DNA of 58,091 bases from Paracoccaceae bacterium (GCA_016938875.1 JAFGTV010000065.1:1-58091); one strand, 5' to 3'. Shown: positions 45,422 through 54,267, counted from the first letter of the stretch. The notes: generated from the letters alone by a model not told the origin. Translations and numbers: made by a program.

Positions 45422-45630
45422 GGCATCGTTGCGCCCGGCCCCCATGGCCACGGCTGCGATGCCCCCTCTGTCCCTTCGCCTGAGAACGCTATCCCTTCGG
45501 CGGACACGGGGGTTCACCCGCGCCTCTCTCCAGAGTCTGTTGCCGTCCACGGTCCTGGGGCCTGAGAGTTTACCGGGGCGGTTGCTCCTTCGGCACCGGC
45601 ACAAGGCCAGATTCTCCCGGGGACGGGTGG
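45422..45630 (-). ncRNA. Tandem glycine riboswitch of gcvTHP
   Basis: On the minus strand two glycine aptamers follow each other. Aptamer 1 has GGGAGAAUCU, then GCCGAAGGAGCAACCGCCCC and CUCUCAGG; aptamer 2 has UGGAGAGAGGCG, then CGCCGAAGGGAUAGCG and UCUCAGGCGAAGGGAC. These are the family signatures. Beyond aptamer 2, GGCATCG (45457-45463 on minus) and CGATGCC (45422-45428) can form a 7-bp stem enclosing a GC-rich loop, a plausible expression platform that ends about 40 bases before the gcvT start. Glycine is expected to switch the operon on. Confidence 0.93.
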
Positions 45631-45703
45631 CGCGGAAGCTAGTCGATGCGCAAGGTTCCGGCAAGGGCTTGCTTTCACCCGCAAAGCACGCATTTTCAAC
45701 ACG

Positions 45704-46273
45704 ATGAAAGACCCGTTTTTCTTTGGCTACGGCTCGCTCGTGAACCGCGCCACGCACAGCTTTCCGACCCCCTACCGCGCCGCGATCACCGGCTGGCGGC
45801 GCGCCTGGACGCACACCACCCTGCGCCCCGTCGCCTATCTCAGCGCCCGCCCCGCGCCCGGCACGGTGATCGAGGGGCTGATCGCGGCGGTGCCCGGCCA
45901 TGACTGGCGTGATCTGGACCAACGCGAACACGCCTATCGCCGGCACGAGGTCAGCCACGCCGTTACCCACGAGGCGCCGCATGCGGTGGACGTGCAGATC
46001 TACGCCGTGCCGGACATCCATGCCGAGGCCCCCAGCGTCGCGCACCCGATCCTGCTGAGCTATATCGACGTGGTCGTTCAGGGATACCTGCACACATATG
46101 GCCCACAGGGCGCGCGGCGGTTCTTTGATACCACCGATGGCTGGGACGCCCCGATCCTGAACGACCGCGCCGCCCCGATCTATCCGCGCCACCAGACGCT
46201 CGACGCCGACGAACGCGCCTTTGTCGACCGTGAACTGGCCCTGCGCAACGCCCGCATGATCACGCGGGCCTAG
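45704..46273 (+). CDS. Gamma-glutamylcyclotransferase-family protein
   Basis: A 189-residue GGCT-like fold protein. The N-terminal FFFGYGSLVNRATH is the nucleotide/glutamate-binding YGSL loop, GWRRAWTH and GTVIEGLIAAVP follow, and DLDQREHAYRRHEVS carries the likely catalytic glutamate. The family makes 5-oxoproline from gamma-glutamyl compounds, including glutathione breakdown; the substrate here is unknown. It is divergent from gcvT, with the riboswitch in between. Confidence 0.82.
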   Translation: MKDPFFFGYGSLVNRATHSFPTPYRAAITGWRRAWTHTTLRPVAYLSARPAPGTVIEGLIAAVPGHDWRDLDQREHAYRRHEVSHAVTHEAPHAVDVQIYAVPDIHAEAPSVAHPILLSYIDVVVQGYLHTYGPQGARRFFDTTDGWDAPILNDRAAPIYPRHQTLDADERAFVDRELALRNARMITRA

Positions 46274-46317
46274 ACGCGCCCCGTCCACAGGGCGCACCAG
46301 CGGCCCGCGCGTCGCCA

Positions 46318-46385
46318 TTTTGGATATTTAAGCCCAGGAGAAGACGCACGAATGGGTCGTCTTCATGGTCCAAATACCCAAGATG
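46318..46385. repeat. Dispersed inverted-repeat element, copy 2
   Basis: Starts TGGATATTTAAGCCCAGG and ends GGTCCAAATACCCAAGATGG, sharing GGGTCGTCTT, TGGTCC and ATACCCAA with 14262-14320. GAAGACG and CGTCTTC form a perfect 7-bp arm pair, and GGATATTT faces AAATACCC, so the RNA or a single strand could fold into a long hairpin. It lies between two convergent genes (GGCT-like and gltX), suiting a REP-type element or terminator. Confidence 0.65.
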
Positions 46386-46413
46386 GCGCGGCGCCGGGAC
46401 GGGACGCGCGATC

Positions 46414-47733
46414 CTAGCCGGGTTTTTTCTGCAAGAGCGGCAGCAGGTCGGCCATCTCGGGGCCGCGCGCGCGGCCGGTGACGGCCTTTCTGAGCGGCAT
46501 GAACAGGGTCTTGCCCTTGCGGCCCGTGGCCTCTTTCACCGCGGTCGTCCAGGCGCCCCAGCTTTGGGCGTCATAGGGCGGCTCTGGCAGCAGGGCCAGC
46601 GCCTCGGCCACAAAGGCGCGATCCTCGTCGTCGATCACCGGGCTGGCGCCATCGCGGCACAGTGTCCACCACTGGGCGATATCGGCGCGGGTGGTGATGT
46701 TCTCGCGCACCACATCCCAAAAGCCCTGCGCCAGCGCGTCGGGCACGCCCAGGGCCGCGATCTCGTCACGCACGGCCTCAAAGGGCAACGTGTGCAGGTG
46801 GCGCGCGGTCAGCGGGAACAGGTCGTTCACGTCGAACTTGGTCGGCGCCGCGCCGAAATGGGTGATATCAAAACCCTCGATCAGCGCGTCCAGGCTGTCG
46901 ACCAGTTCCACCGGCTGGGACGAGCCCAGCCGCGCCATCAGCGACAACAGCGCCTCGGGCTCGACGCCCTGGGCGCGCAGGTCGCGCAAACTGAGAACAC
47001 CCAGACGTTTCGACAGCGCCTCGCCCTGCGGGCCGGTCAGCAGCGAATGGTGGGCAAAGCTCGGCGGCGTGCCGCCCAGCGCCTGGATGATCTGGATCTG
47101 GGTCGCGGTATTGGTCACGTGATCCGAGCCGCGCACGATATGGGTCACGCCCATTTCCATGTCATCGACCACCGAGGCCAGGGTATACAGCACCTGCCCA
47201 TCGCCCCGGATCAGCACCGGGTCCGACACGCTGGCCGCATCGATCGAGATATCGCCCAGGATCCCGTCGGTCCATTCGATCCGCGTCTGATCCAGCAAGA
47301 ACCGCCAATACCCCGCCCCATCGGCCCGCAGCCGGGTCTTGTCGGCCTCGCTCAGCGCCAGCGCGGCGCGGTCATAGACCGGGGGTTTGCCCATGTTGAG
47401 CTGTTTCTTGCGCTTGAGGTCCAGCTCGGTCGGGGTTTCGAAACATTCATAGAACCGCCCCGCCGTGCGCAGTTTGTCGGCTGCCTCGGCATAACGGTCC
47501 AGCCGCGCGGACTGCCGCTCGATCCGGTCCCAGGTCAGGCCCAGCCATTCCAGGTCTTCCTGGATCGCGTCGATATATTCCTGTTTCGACCGCTCGGCAT
47601 CGGTATCGTCCAGCCGCAGGATAAAGCGGCCACCAGCCTTTCGGGCGATCATGAAATTGAACAGCGCGGTGCGCAGGTTGCCCACATGCAGAAAGCCGGT
47701 GGGCGAGGGGGCGAAACGGGTAACGGTGGTCAT
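46414..47733 (-). CDS. gltX: Glutamyl-tRNA synthetase GltX
   Basis: Charges tRNA-Glu with glutamate, 439 residues, class I. The HIGH-like HVGN is at residues 16-19 (PTGFLHVGNLRTALFN) and the KMSKS-like ALSKRLG at about 240. Alphaproteobacteria often carry two gltX genes with slightly different KMSKS loops; this one has the ALSKR form. The start ATG at 47733 gives MTTVTRFAPSPTGFLH; upstream frame codons overlap the opposite gene. Confidence 0.94.
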   Translation of the reverse strand: MTTVTRFAPSPTGFLHVGNLRTALFNFMIARKAGGRFILRLDDTDAERSKQEYIDAIQEDLEWLGLTWDRIERQSARLDRYAEAADKLRTAGRFYECFETPTELDLKRKKQLNMGKPPVYDRAALALSEADKTRLRADGAGYWRFLLDQTRIEWTDGILGDISIDAASVSDPVLIRGDGQVLYTLASVVDDMEMGVTHIVRGSDHVTNTATQIQIIQALGGTPPSFAHHSLLTGPQGEALSKRLGVLSLRDLRAQGVEPEALLSLMARLGSSQPVELVDSLDALIEGFDITHFGAAPTKFDVNDLFPLTARHLHTLPFEAVRDEIAALGVPDALAQGFWDVVRENITTRADIAQWWTLCRDGASPVIDDEDRAFVAEALALLPEPPYDAQSWGAWTTAVKEATGRKGKTLFMPLRKAVTGRARGPEMADLLPLLQKKPG

Positions 47734-47796
47734 GGCACTCTCCTGGGGTCGCGGACGCTCTTTCACAGACGCGCCGTTTTGTCCATATGAGGGAGG

Positions 47797-48207
47797 ATGA
47801 CAAAGCCCTTTGCATATACCACGCCGCCCAGCCTGGACCAGATCGCCGACCTGGCCGATGCCGCGCGCCAGGCGTTGCCAGATCCGTTTCGCATCCCCGC
47901 CAGCGCGGTCGCCATCCGGATCGAGGATTTCGCCCCGGACGACATCCTGGCCGAGATGGGAATCGACGATCCGTTCGAGTTGACCGGGCTTTACGATGGC
48001 ATCCCGCTGACAGAACGTTCGGTGATGGATCAGCCCGACCGGCCCGACACGATCTGGCTGTTCCGCCGCCCCATCCTGGAGGAATGGATCGAGCGTGAGG
48101 AGATTGACCTGGCCGATCTGGTCACCCATGTGCTGATCCACGAGTTCGCGCATCATTTCGGCTGGTCCGATGACGACATCGCCTCGATCGACCGCTGGTG
48201 GGAATAG
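47797..48207 (+). CDS. Zinc metallopeptidase-like protein (DUF1025/zincin)
   Basis: A 136-residue cytosolic zincin. HEFAHHFG at residues 115-122 is the HExxH zinc motif; the N-terminal part DLADAARQALPDPFRIPASAVAI and FAPDDILAEMGIDDPFELTGLYDG are typical of the metallopeptidase family formerly called DUF1025. The function is not known. It is divergent from gltX. Confidence 0.85.
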   Translation: MTKPFAYTTPPSLDQIADLADAARQALPDPFRIPASAVAIRIEDFAPDDILAEMGIDDPFELTGLYDGIPLTERSVMDQPDRPDTIWLFRRPILEEWIEREEIDLADLVTHVLIHEFAHHFGWSDDDIASIDRWWE

Positions 48208-48305
48208 ACGCACAGCCCGTGTGCGCCTTCGCAGCCCCGGGGCGTGGAAAGCGCGCCGTTCCCGACTATTTCAAACGGTAACCGACGCCAAAAGGGAGAG
48301 TGCTC

Positions 48306-49250
48306 ATGACAAGGCAAATGCTGAACCGCCGCCAGGCGCTGATGACCGGGGCCGCGCTGCCGCTGGCCGCCGCGATGGGGGCCGGCCTGGCCACGCCCAC
48401 GCCCGCGCGCGCGAGCGCCCCGATGATGGGGGCCGGAAGCACGCCGTTCAGCCGCTTTGTGCTGGGGGAGTTCGAGGTCACCACGATCCTGGCCGGCACC
48501 CGCACCGTGCCCGAGCCGCAAAAGATCTTTGGCACCGACGTGACCCCCGAACGGTTCGCCGAAGTGTCGGCCGAGAACATGATCCCCACCGACAAGGCGC
48601 AGTTCTTTTTCACCCCCACCGTGGTGAATACCGGGTCCGAGCTGATCCTGTTCGACACTGGCCTGAACCCCGAGGGGATCACCGCCGCCCTGGGCGCTGC
48701 GGGCTATACCCCCGATCAGGTCGACACCGTCGTTCTGACCCACATGCACGGCGATCACATCGGCGGGCTGATGGGCACGGATGGGGCGACCTTTGCCAAC
48801 GCGCGCTATGTCACGGGGGCCAAGGAATTCGACGCCTGGGACATGTCCGGCAACGAAGGGTTCGAGGGCAAGGTGCGCCCGCTGGCTGAAAAGATGACTT
48901 TCCTGGACGATGGCGGCGCGGTCTCGTCGGGGATCACGGCGATGGCGGCCCACGGGCATACCGCCGGGCACATGGGCTACATGCTGGAAAGCCAGGGCAA
49001 GCAGTTGCTGATCGGCGCCGATTTCGCCAACCACTATGTCTGGTCGCTGGCCTATCCCGAGTGGGAGGTGCTTTACGATCAGGACAAGGCGGCGGCCGCG
49101 GCCACCCGCAAGCGGCTCTTGGGCATGATGGCCGCCGACAAGATCCCCTTTATCGGCTATCACATGCCCTTCCCCGGACATGGCTTTGTCGAGGCCAGGG
49201 ACAGCGGCTATCGCTATGTCCCCTCCAGCTATCAGATGATGCTGGGCTGA
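48306..49250 (+). CDS. Tat-exported metallo-beta-lactamase-fold hydrolase
   Basis: A 314-residue MBL-fold protein. NRRQALMTG at residues 7-15 followed by a hydrophobic stretch to about 36 is a twin-arginine signal. The metal site is His146-x-His148-x-Asp150-His151 (THMHGDH), with AAHGHTAGH and IGADFANH further on. Such enzymes act as lactonases, phosphonatases or sulfatases; the substrate is not evident. The start is ATG 48306 (GGGAGAG 6 bases upstream); a GTG six bases earlier is less likely. Confidence 0.87.
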   Translation: MTRQMLNRRQALMTGAALPLAAAMGAGLATPTPARASAPMMGAGSTPFSRFVLGEFEVTTILAGTRTVPEPQKIFGTDVTPERFAEVSAENMIPTDKAQFFFTPTVVNTGSELILFDTGLNPEGITAALGAAGYTPDQVDTVVLTHMHGDHIGGLMGTDGATFANARYVTGAKEFDAWDMSGNEGFEGKVRPLAEKMTFLDDGGAVSSGITAMAAHGHTAGHMGYMLESQGKQLLIGADFANHYVWSLAYPEWEVLYDQDKAAAAATRKRLLGMMAADKIPFIGYHMPFPGHGFVEARDSGYRYVPSSYQMMLG

Positions 49251-49373
49251 TCCGGCCCCGCAGGTGCGACCATTGCGGCCCCTTCCCGGCAGGGAAGCGG
49301 GCCGATTTGGGTTGGCCTTTTCGCGCATGGGTGGCACTGTGCCCCCCGCCATCGCCAAGGACAACGCCATCCC

Positions 49374-50324
49374 ATGCAGGACATTCTGACCGTTACCCTG
49401 AACCCGACCGTGGATTTGTCGACCTCGGTCGCCAGTGTCGTACCCGGCGAAAAACTGCGCTGCGCGCCGGCGATCACCGATCCCGGCGGCGGCGGCATCA
49501 ACGTATCGCGCGCGATCCGGCTGTTGGGCGGCGAAAGCCGCGCATTGGTGGCGCTGGGCGGGCATAACGGCGACAAGCTGCGCGCGCTGCTGGAAAGCGA
49601 GGGCATCCGCCTGATCCCGCTAATGGCGCCCGGCGAAACCCGGCTGAGCCTGGCGGTAACCGATGGCGCCACCGGGGCGCAGTTCCGCTTTGTGCTGCCG
49701 GGGCCGCACTGGAACCCCGCCGGGCTGAAGGCCGTGCTGGCCGCGATCACCACCGCGGTGCCGCATACCGGTTATGTCGTGATCTCGGGCAGTGTGCCCA
49801 CGGGGCTGCCCGATGACATCGCCGACCGCGCCGGGGCAAAGCTGAGCGCGCATGGCGCGCGGGTGATCGTCGACACTTCGGGCCCGGCGCTGACGCGGCT
49901 GGTCCAGGGGTCCGACACGCCCCCCTATGTGCTGCGCATGGACGGGAGCGAGGCCGCCGAACTGGCCGGTGGGCCGCTGCAAACCCGTGCGGACAGCGCG
50001 GCCTTTGCGGCCCAGTTGGTGACGCGCGGCGCCGCCGAGGTGGTCATCGTGGCGCGCGGCGCGGATGGATCGGTGCTGGCAACCCAGGATTTGCGGCTGC
50101 ACGCCGAGGCGGCAAAGGTGCCGGTGCGTTCCAAGGTGGGGGCGGGCGACAGTTTCCTGGGCGGCTTTACCCTGGCGCTGGCGCGTGGCGACGACCTGGC
50201 GCGGGCGCTGCAATGGGGCACCGCGGCGGCCAGTGCCGCGGTGATGACCGACGCCACGGCGCTGTGCACCCGCGAGGATACCGAGGCGTTGTTCGATCGC
50301 TGCCCGGTCACCTCGCTGGCGTGA
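49374..50324 (+). CDS. PfkB-family sugar kinase (1-phosphofructokinase-like)
   Basis: A 316-residue ribokinase/PfkB kinase. LTVTLNPTVDLS and the GGGGINVSRAIRLLGGES block mark the phosphofructokinase subgroup; GAGDSFLGGF near residue 255 carries the catalytic Asp. It phosphorylates a hexose phosphate (fructose 1-phosphate, fructose 6-phosphate or tagatose 6-phosphate). There is no PTS gene next to it, so a 6-phosphofructokinase (PfkB) role is as likely. Confidence 0.85.
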   Translation: MQDILTVTLNPTVDLSTSVASVVPGEKLRCAPAITDPGGGGINVSRAIRLLGGESRALVALGGHNGDKLRALLESEGIRLIPLMAPGETRLSLAVTDGATGAQFRFVLPGPHWNPAGLKAVLAAITTAVPHTGYVVISGSVPTGLPDDIADRAGAKLSAHGARVIVDTSGPALTRLVQGSDTPPYVLRMDGSEAAELAGGPLQTRADSAAFAAQLVTRGAAEVVIVARGADGSVLATQDLRLHAEAAKVPVRSKVGAGDSFLGGFTLALARGDDLARALQWGTAAASAAVMTDATALCTREDTEALFDRCPVTSLA

Positions 50325-50539
50325 CGGGCTATGCCCCGGGGGCGCGTTGACCCGGCAGGCGCGGTCCTTGGGACTGCGCCGAACCATCTTTGCCCGAAAC
50401 AGCCCATCGGGCGGGGGTGGACCCGTTGAATGAAACGGCCCCTGCCCCGGCGCTCTCGGATCTCCATGCAAATCCGAAAAAAGGACTGACCCCGCACCTT
50501 CCCCGGGGCTAAGCTGGGCCACCCAGTCCAGGAGCGGCC

Positions 50540-51589
50540 ATGCCTGAATATCTGATCAACCCCTATCGCGGCGTCGGCTTGCCCGGTCTGGGCCTCTTTC
50601 CGGCGCAGGACGCGGGGCCGGTGGCCGCGCTCTTGGCGCTGTGCCCGGCGCATGCGGCAACCCCCTTGCATGATATGCCCGCGCTGGCCGCGGTCGCCGG
50701 GATCGCCCGGCTGCATGTAAAGGATGAGCGCGCCCGCATGGGACTGGGCAGTTTCAAGGCGCTGGGCGCGGCCTATGTCATCGCCCGAGAGGCCGCTCAG
50801 GCACGCGGCCAGGACGACTGGGCACAGGCGCTGTCGGGGCGCAGCTTTGTCACCGCCAGCGCGGGCAATCACGGGCTGTCGGTCGCCGCCGGGGCGCGGC
50901 TTTTCGGGGCGCAGGCGGTCATCTTCCTGGCCGAGACGGTGCCCGAAAGCTTTGCCAGCCGCCTGCGGGACAAGGGCGCACAGGTCGAACGCGCCGGCGC
51001 CACCTATGAGGACAGCATGGACGCCGCGGCCGCCGCCGCGCAGGCCAGTGGCTGGACGCTGTTGTCTGACAGTTCCTGGCCCGGCTACACCGATCTGCCC
51101 TACCGGGTGATGGAGGGATATCTGCAATTGGCCGCCGAGGCCGCGGCCCAGATCGACGCGCCCCCCACCCATATCCTCTTGCAGGCCGGGGTGGGCGGTC
51201 TGGCCGGGGCCGTGGCCGCCCATGCCCGCGCCATTTGGGGGACATCCCCCACCATCATCGTGGTCGAACCCGCCGCCGCCCCCGCGCTGATCGACAGCAT
51301 CCGCGCCGGGCGACTGGTCAGCGCCCAGGGGCCGGTCTCGGCGATGGGGCGGCTGGATTGCAAGACCCCCTCGATGATCGCGCTGGCCGGCCTGGCGCGC
51401 GACGCCGATCTGTTCGTCACGATCACCGAGCAGCAGGCCGCCCAGGGGGTTGCGATCCTGGGGACGCACGATCTGGCCACCACGCCGTCGGGCGGGGCCG
51501 GGCTGGCGGCACTGCTGTCCGGTCTGCCGGGTCTGCGGAACGACAGCCGCGTTCTGGCCATCCTCAGCGAGGGGCCCGAGGATGGCTGA
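50540..51589 (+). CDS. PLP-dependent ammonia-lyase, diaminopropionate/threonine deaminase-like
   Basis: A 349-residue fold-type II PLP enzyme. KDERARMGLGSFKALGAAYV holds the Schiff-base lysine (Lys73), TASAGNHGLSVAAGARLFG is the phosphate-binding helix region, and LLQAGVGGLAGAVAAH the PLP glycine loop. It resembles diaminopropionate ammonia-lyase (DpaL) and the EutB-type enzymes of ectoine breakdown; I cannot fix the substrate. Its stop overlaps the start of the next gene by 8 bases, so the three genes to 53533 form one operon. Confidence 0.83.
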   Translation: MPEYLINPYRGVGLPGLGLFPAQDAGPVAALLALCPAHAATPLHDMPALAAVAGIARLHVKDERARMGLGSFKALGAAYVIAREAAQARGQDDWAQALSGRSFVTASAGNHGLSVAAGARLFGAQAVIFLAETVPESFASRLRDKGAQVERAGATYEDSMDAAAAAAQASGWTLLSDSSWPGYTDLPYRVMEGYLQLAAEAAAQIDAPPTHILLQAGVGGLAGAVAAHARAIWGTSPTIIVVEPAAAPALIDSIRAGRLVSAQGPVSAMGRLDCKTPSMIALAGLARDADLFVTITEQQAAQGVAILGTHDLATTPSGGAGLAALLSGLPGLRNDSRVLAILSEGPEDG

Positions 51590-52748
51590 GGCCGCCATGG
51601 TCTTTCCGGTCGGGGAGTTTCACCGCCGGGTCGCCGCCCTGCAGGACCAGATGACATTGGCCGGGCTGCAGGCGCTGTTGCTGACGACCCCGGCGGATGT
51701 TTTTTACGTCACCGGTTTTCTGACCCGGTTCTGGGAAAGCCCGGCCCGACCGTGGTTCGTCGTGGTGCCCGAACGGGGCGCACCCGTCGCCGTGATCCCG
51801 TCCATCGGCGCGGACCTGATGGGCCGAACCTGGATTGCCGATATCCGCTGTTGGGACGCGCCCGATCCGGTGGATGACGGGGTTGGCCTGCTGTCCCAAA
51901 CCCTGTGCGCGCTGGTGCCTGCGCGGGGGCGGATCGGCCTGCCGATGGGGCCAGAGACGCATCTGCGCATGCCGCTGGCCGACTATGCCCGCGTGGCGCA
52001 GGCGATTGGCGAACGCCGCATGGTTGACGCCACCGCCGCGGTCCAGCAGGTGCGCGAAATCAAGTCCGAGGCCGAGATCGACAAGATCCGCGCCACTTGC
52101 CGCATCGCCGACGCGGCCTTTGCCCGGGTATCCGATTTTGCACGCGCAGGCCGCCCGCTGGCGCAGGTCTTTCGCGATTTCCAGATCGCGCTGCTTGGGC
52201 AGGGGGCGGATTGGGTCAGCTATGTCGCCGGGGGCGCGGGACCGGGGGGCTATGGCGACGTGATCTCGCCCGCCGATGCGCGCCCCCTGCGGCTGGGCGA
52301 TGTGCTGATGCTGGACACCGGCGCGGTCCGCGAGGGGTATTTTTGCGATTTCGACCGCAATTTTTCCATCGGTCCCGCCGACCCGGCAGCACAGCGCGCC
52401 CATGCCGCGCTGCATGCCGCAACCGATGCCGCGCTGGCGGCCCTGCGCCCTGGTATGCGGGCGTGCGATCTGCACCAGGTGATGGCCGACGCACTGCGCG
52501 CCCAGGGGGCCGTGCCGGGGGGCGGACGGTTTGGGCATGGCCTGGGCCTGTCACTGACCGAATGGCCGTCGATCTCGCCAAAGGACGGCACGGTGCTGCG
52601 CGAAGGTATGGTCCTGACGCTGGAACCGGGGTTGGAAATCGCGCCGGGCCGCATCATGGTCCACGAGGAAAATATCGTCCTGCGCAGGACGGGGCCCGAG
52701 CTGTTGTCGACCCGCGCGCCGGACCGGTTGCCGGAATTGGCGCCATGA
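51582..52748 (+). CDS. M24-family metallohydrolase (Xaa-Pro peptidase/creatinase-like)
   Basis: A 388-residue pita-bread-fold enzyme: an N-terminal creatinase domain (about 1-130) and an M24 domain. Metal ligands are visible as MLDTGAVREGYFCDF (two Asp), RFGHGLGLSLTEWP (His), TLEPGLE (Glu) and MVHEENIVLRR (Glu). Related enzymes cleave Xaa-Pro dipeptides, creatine or ectoine (DoeA/EutD). The start ATG overlaps the end of the preceding lyase gene; another Met five codons later is possible. It overlaps the next gene by 4 bases. Confidence 0.86.
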   Translation: MAEAAMVFPVGEFHRRVAALQDQMTLAGLQALLLTTPADVFYVTGFLTRFWESPARPWFVVVPERGAPVAVIPSIGADLMGRTWIADIRCWDAPDPVDDGVGLLSQTLCALVPARGRIGLPMGPETHLRMPLADYARVAQAIGERRMVDATAAVQQVREIKSEAEIDKIRATCRIADAAFARVSDFARAGRPLAQVFRDFQIALLGQGADWVSYVAGGAGPGGYGDVISPADARPLRLGDVLMLDTGAVREGYFCDFDRNFSIGPADPAAQRAHAALHAATDAALAALRPGMRACDLHQVMADALRAQGAVPGGGRFGHGLGLSLTEWPSISPKDGTVLREGMVLTLEPGLEIAPGRIMVHEENIVLRRTGPELLSTRAPDRLPELAP

Positions 52749-53533
52749 GCGATTTCCCCTATAGGCTGAGCGATCCCGGCACCACGCCACCGCGCCTGGG
52801 CCTGATCGTGTTGCAGGTCGATGAGACGATCGAGCAGGATTTCCGCCGCCTTTTCGCGCCCGGCGATGCCGCGCTGCATGTCAGCCGCATCCCCTCGGGG
52901 GCCGATCTGACGCCCGACACGATCGCCACGATGGAAACCGCGCTGCCGCGGGCCGCCGCTCTCTTGCCGCCGAGTGCTGCGTTCGATGTGGTGGGATATG
53001 GCTGCACCTCGGGGACGACGCTGATCGGGGCCGACCGGGTCGCGGCATTGATCCAGGGCGCCGCAAACACCCGCGCGGTGGCCGATCCGCTGAGTGCGGC
53101 CTTGGGGGCGGTGACGGCGCTGGGGGCGGGATCGGTCGGCATCGTCTCGCCCTATATCAACGCGGTCGCCGGGCCGATCAGCCGGGCCTTTGAACGGGCC
53201 GGGCTGGCAGTGCCCGCCACGGTATCCTTCGGGGAACGGGTCGAGGCGCGCGTCGCCCGGATCGACCCTGCCTCGATCCATGCCGCCGCCGTGAGGGTCG
53301 CGCAAGCGCCGGGGGTCGAGGCGATCTTTGTTTCCTGCACCAACCTGCGCACGCTCGATATCATCGACGATCTGGAACAGCGGCTGGGCCTGCCGGTTCT
53401 TTCCAGCAACCAGGCGCTGGCCTGGCAGATGGCCGGATCGGCGGGCGTCCCCCTGGCCCCCGGCGCGCCTGGGCGGCTGTGCCGACGGCACCGGGGCGTG
53501 GCGGGTCGTCCCGCAGGGGGCAATCGGGCTTGA
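52745..53533 (+). CDS. Asp/Glu racemase-fold protein, EutA-like (maleate isomerase / arylmalonate decarboxylase type)
   Basis: A 262-residue protein with the two catalytic cysteines of the family: Cys87 in VGYGCTSGTTLIGA and Cys198 in FVSCTNLRTLDII. The N-terminus RLGLIVLQVDETIEQDFRRL and the VLSSNQALAWQM block resemble EutA of ectoine utilisation. The last ~18 residues after GAPGRL (CRRHRGVAGRPAGGNRA) are unlike the family, suggesting a 3' frameshift or lost stop. The start overlaps the M24 stop by 4 bases. Confidence 0.82.
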   Translation: MSDFPYRLSDPGTTPPRLGLIVLQVDETIEQDFRRLFAPGDAALHVSRIPSGADLTPDTIATMETALPRAAALLPPSAAFDVVGYGCTSGTTLIGADRVAALIQGAANTRAVADPLSAALGAVTALGAGSVGIVSPYINAVAGPISRAFERAGLAVPATVSFGERVEARVARIDPASIHAAAVRVAQAPGVEAIFVSCTNLRTLDIIDDLEQRLGLPVLSSNQALAWQMAGSAGVPLAPGAPGRLCRRHRGVAGRPAGGNRA

Positions 53534-53645
53534 CCTTGGCGACGGGGCGGCAACAACTGCACCCAGGCCGGGGACATTGCCGCCACGCCCCTTGTGATCG
53601 GGGCGCGCGCCGACCCCGACACCCGTTCTGCCCACCGGAGGCCCC
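53534..53645 (+). other. Possible decayed coding sequence downstream of the EutA-like gene
   Basis: The bases after the EutA-like gene read like protein in other frames: a stretch with PQGAIGLDLGDG overlapping the gene end in one frame, then CTQAGDIAATPLVIGARAD in another. There is no ribosome site for them. They may be the remnant of a longer gene broken by small indels, or chance in GC-rich DNA. The ribosome site GGAGG of the thioesterase gene is at its right end. Confidence 0.3.
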
Positions 53646-54125
53646 ATGACCAATGCCAAAGACACCGACGCGTTCCAAGATCACTACCCCGAGGATGTGG
53701 CCCATTGCTATGGCTGCGGGCGCATGAACGAGCATGGGCACCGTATCCGCACGGTCTGGGAGGGCGACGAAACCGTGACCCGTTTTCGCCCGGAACCCTA
53801 CCAGATGTCGGTGCCGGGGTTTGCCTATGGCGGGCTGATCGCGTCGCTGGTCGATTGCCACAGCACCGGGTCGGCGGCCGCGGCGATGTATCGCCAGGCC
53901 GGGCGCGACATGGATACGCTGCCGCCCTTCCGCTTTGTCACCGGGTCGCTGCATGTGGATTTCCTGAAACCCACGCCGATCGACTGCGAGCTGGAGTTGC
54001 GCGGCAAGATCAAGGAGATCAAGGGCCGCAAGGTCGTGATCACGACCGATGTCCTGGCCAAGGGCGTGTTGACCGCCCGGGGCGAGGTGGTGGCGGTGCA
54101 GATGCCGGAAAGTTTCGGCAAATGA
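53646..54125 (+). CDS. PaaI-type acyl-CoA thioesterase
   Basis: A 159-residue hotdog-fold thioesterase. HCYGCGRMNEHG near the N-terminus is typical of this subgroup, FAYGGLIASLVDCHSTGSAAAAM forms the central helix with the catalytic Asp/Asn region, and SLHVDFLKPTPID the active-site strand. It hydrolyses acyl-CoA thioesters; the substrate is unknown. The ATG at 53646 follows GGAGG. Confidence 0.88.
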   Translation: MTNAKDTDAFQDHYPEDVAHCYGCGRMNEHGHRIRTVWEGDETVTRFRPEPYQMSVPGFAYGGLIASLVDCHSTGSAAAAMYRQAGRDMDTLPPFRFVTGSLHVDFLKPTPIDCELELRGKIKEIKGRKVVITTDVLAKGVLTARGEVVAVQMPESFGK

Positions 54126-54195
54126 CCCCAGAGGCGGCACAAACGGCGGCCAGACCTACGCCCCCTAGCGGTCCGGCCCGACCCGGCAAGCTGCC

Positions 54196-54212
54196 GCCCT
54201 CCCCAAGAGGGC
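54196..54212 (+). terminator. Small hairpin after the thioesterase gene
   Basis: 6-pair stem GCCCTC / GAGGGC with a 5-base loop, followed six bases later by TTTT on the + strand, between two convergent genes. It is probably a weak terminator. Confidence 0.45.
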
Positions 54213-54267
54213 TGCACCTTTTGCGGCCAGTCACCTGTGCGCCGCACCCGACACAAAGGCCCCGCAA

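Noticed and set aside
50450-50490. Hairpin CGGAT / ATCCG followed by an A-run before the PLP lyase gene
   Set aside because: It would terminate only minus-strand transcription, and no minus-strand gene ends there.
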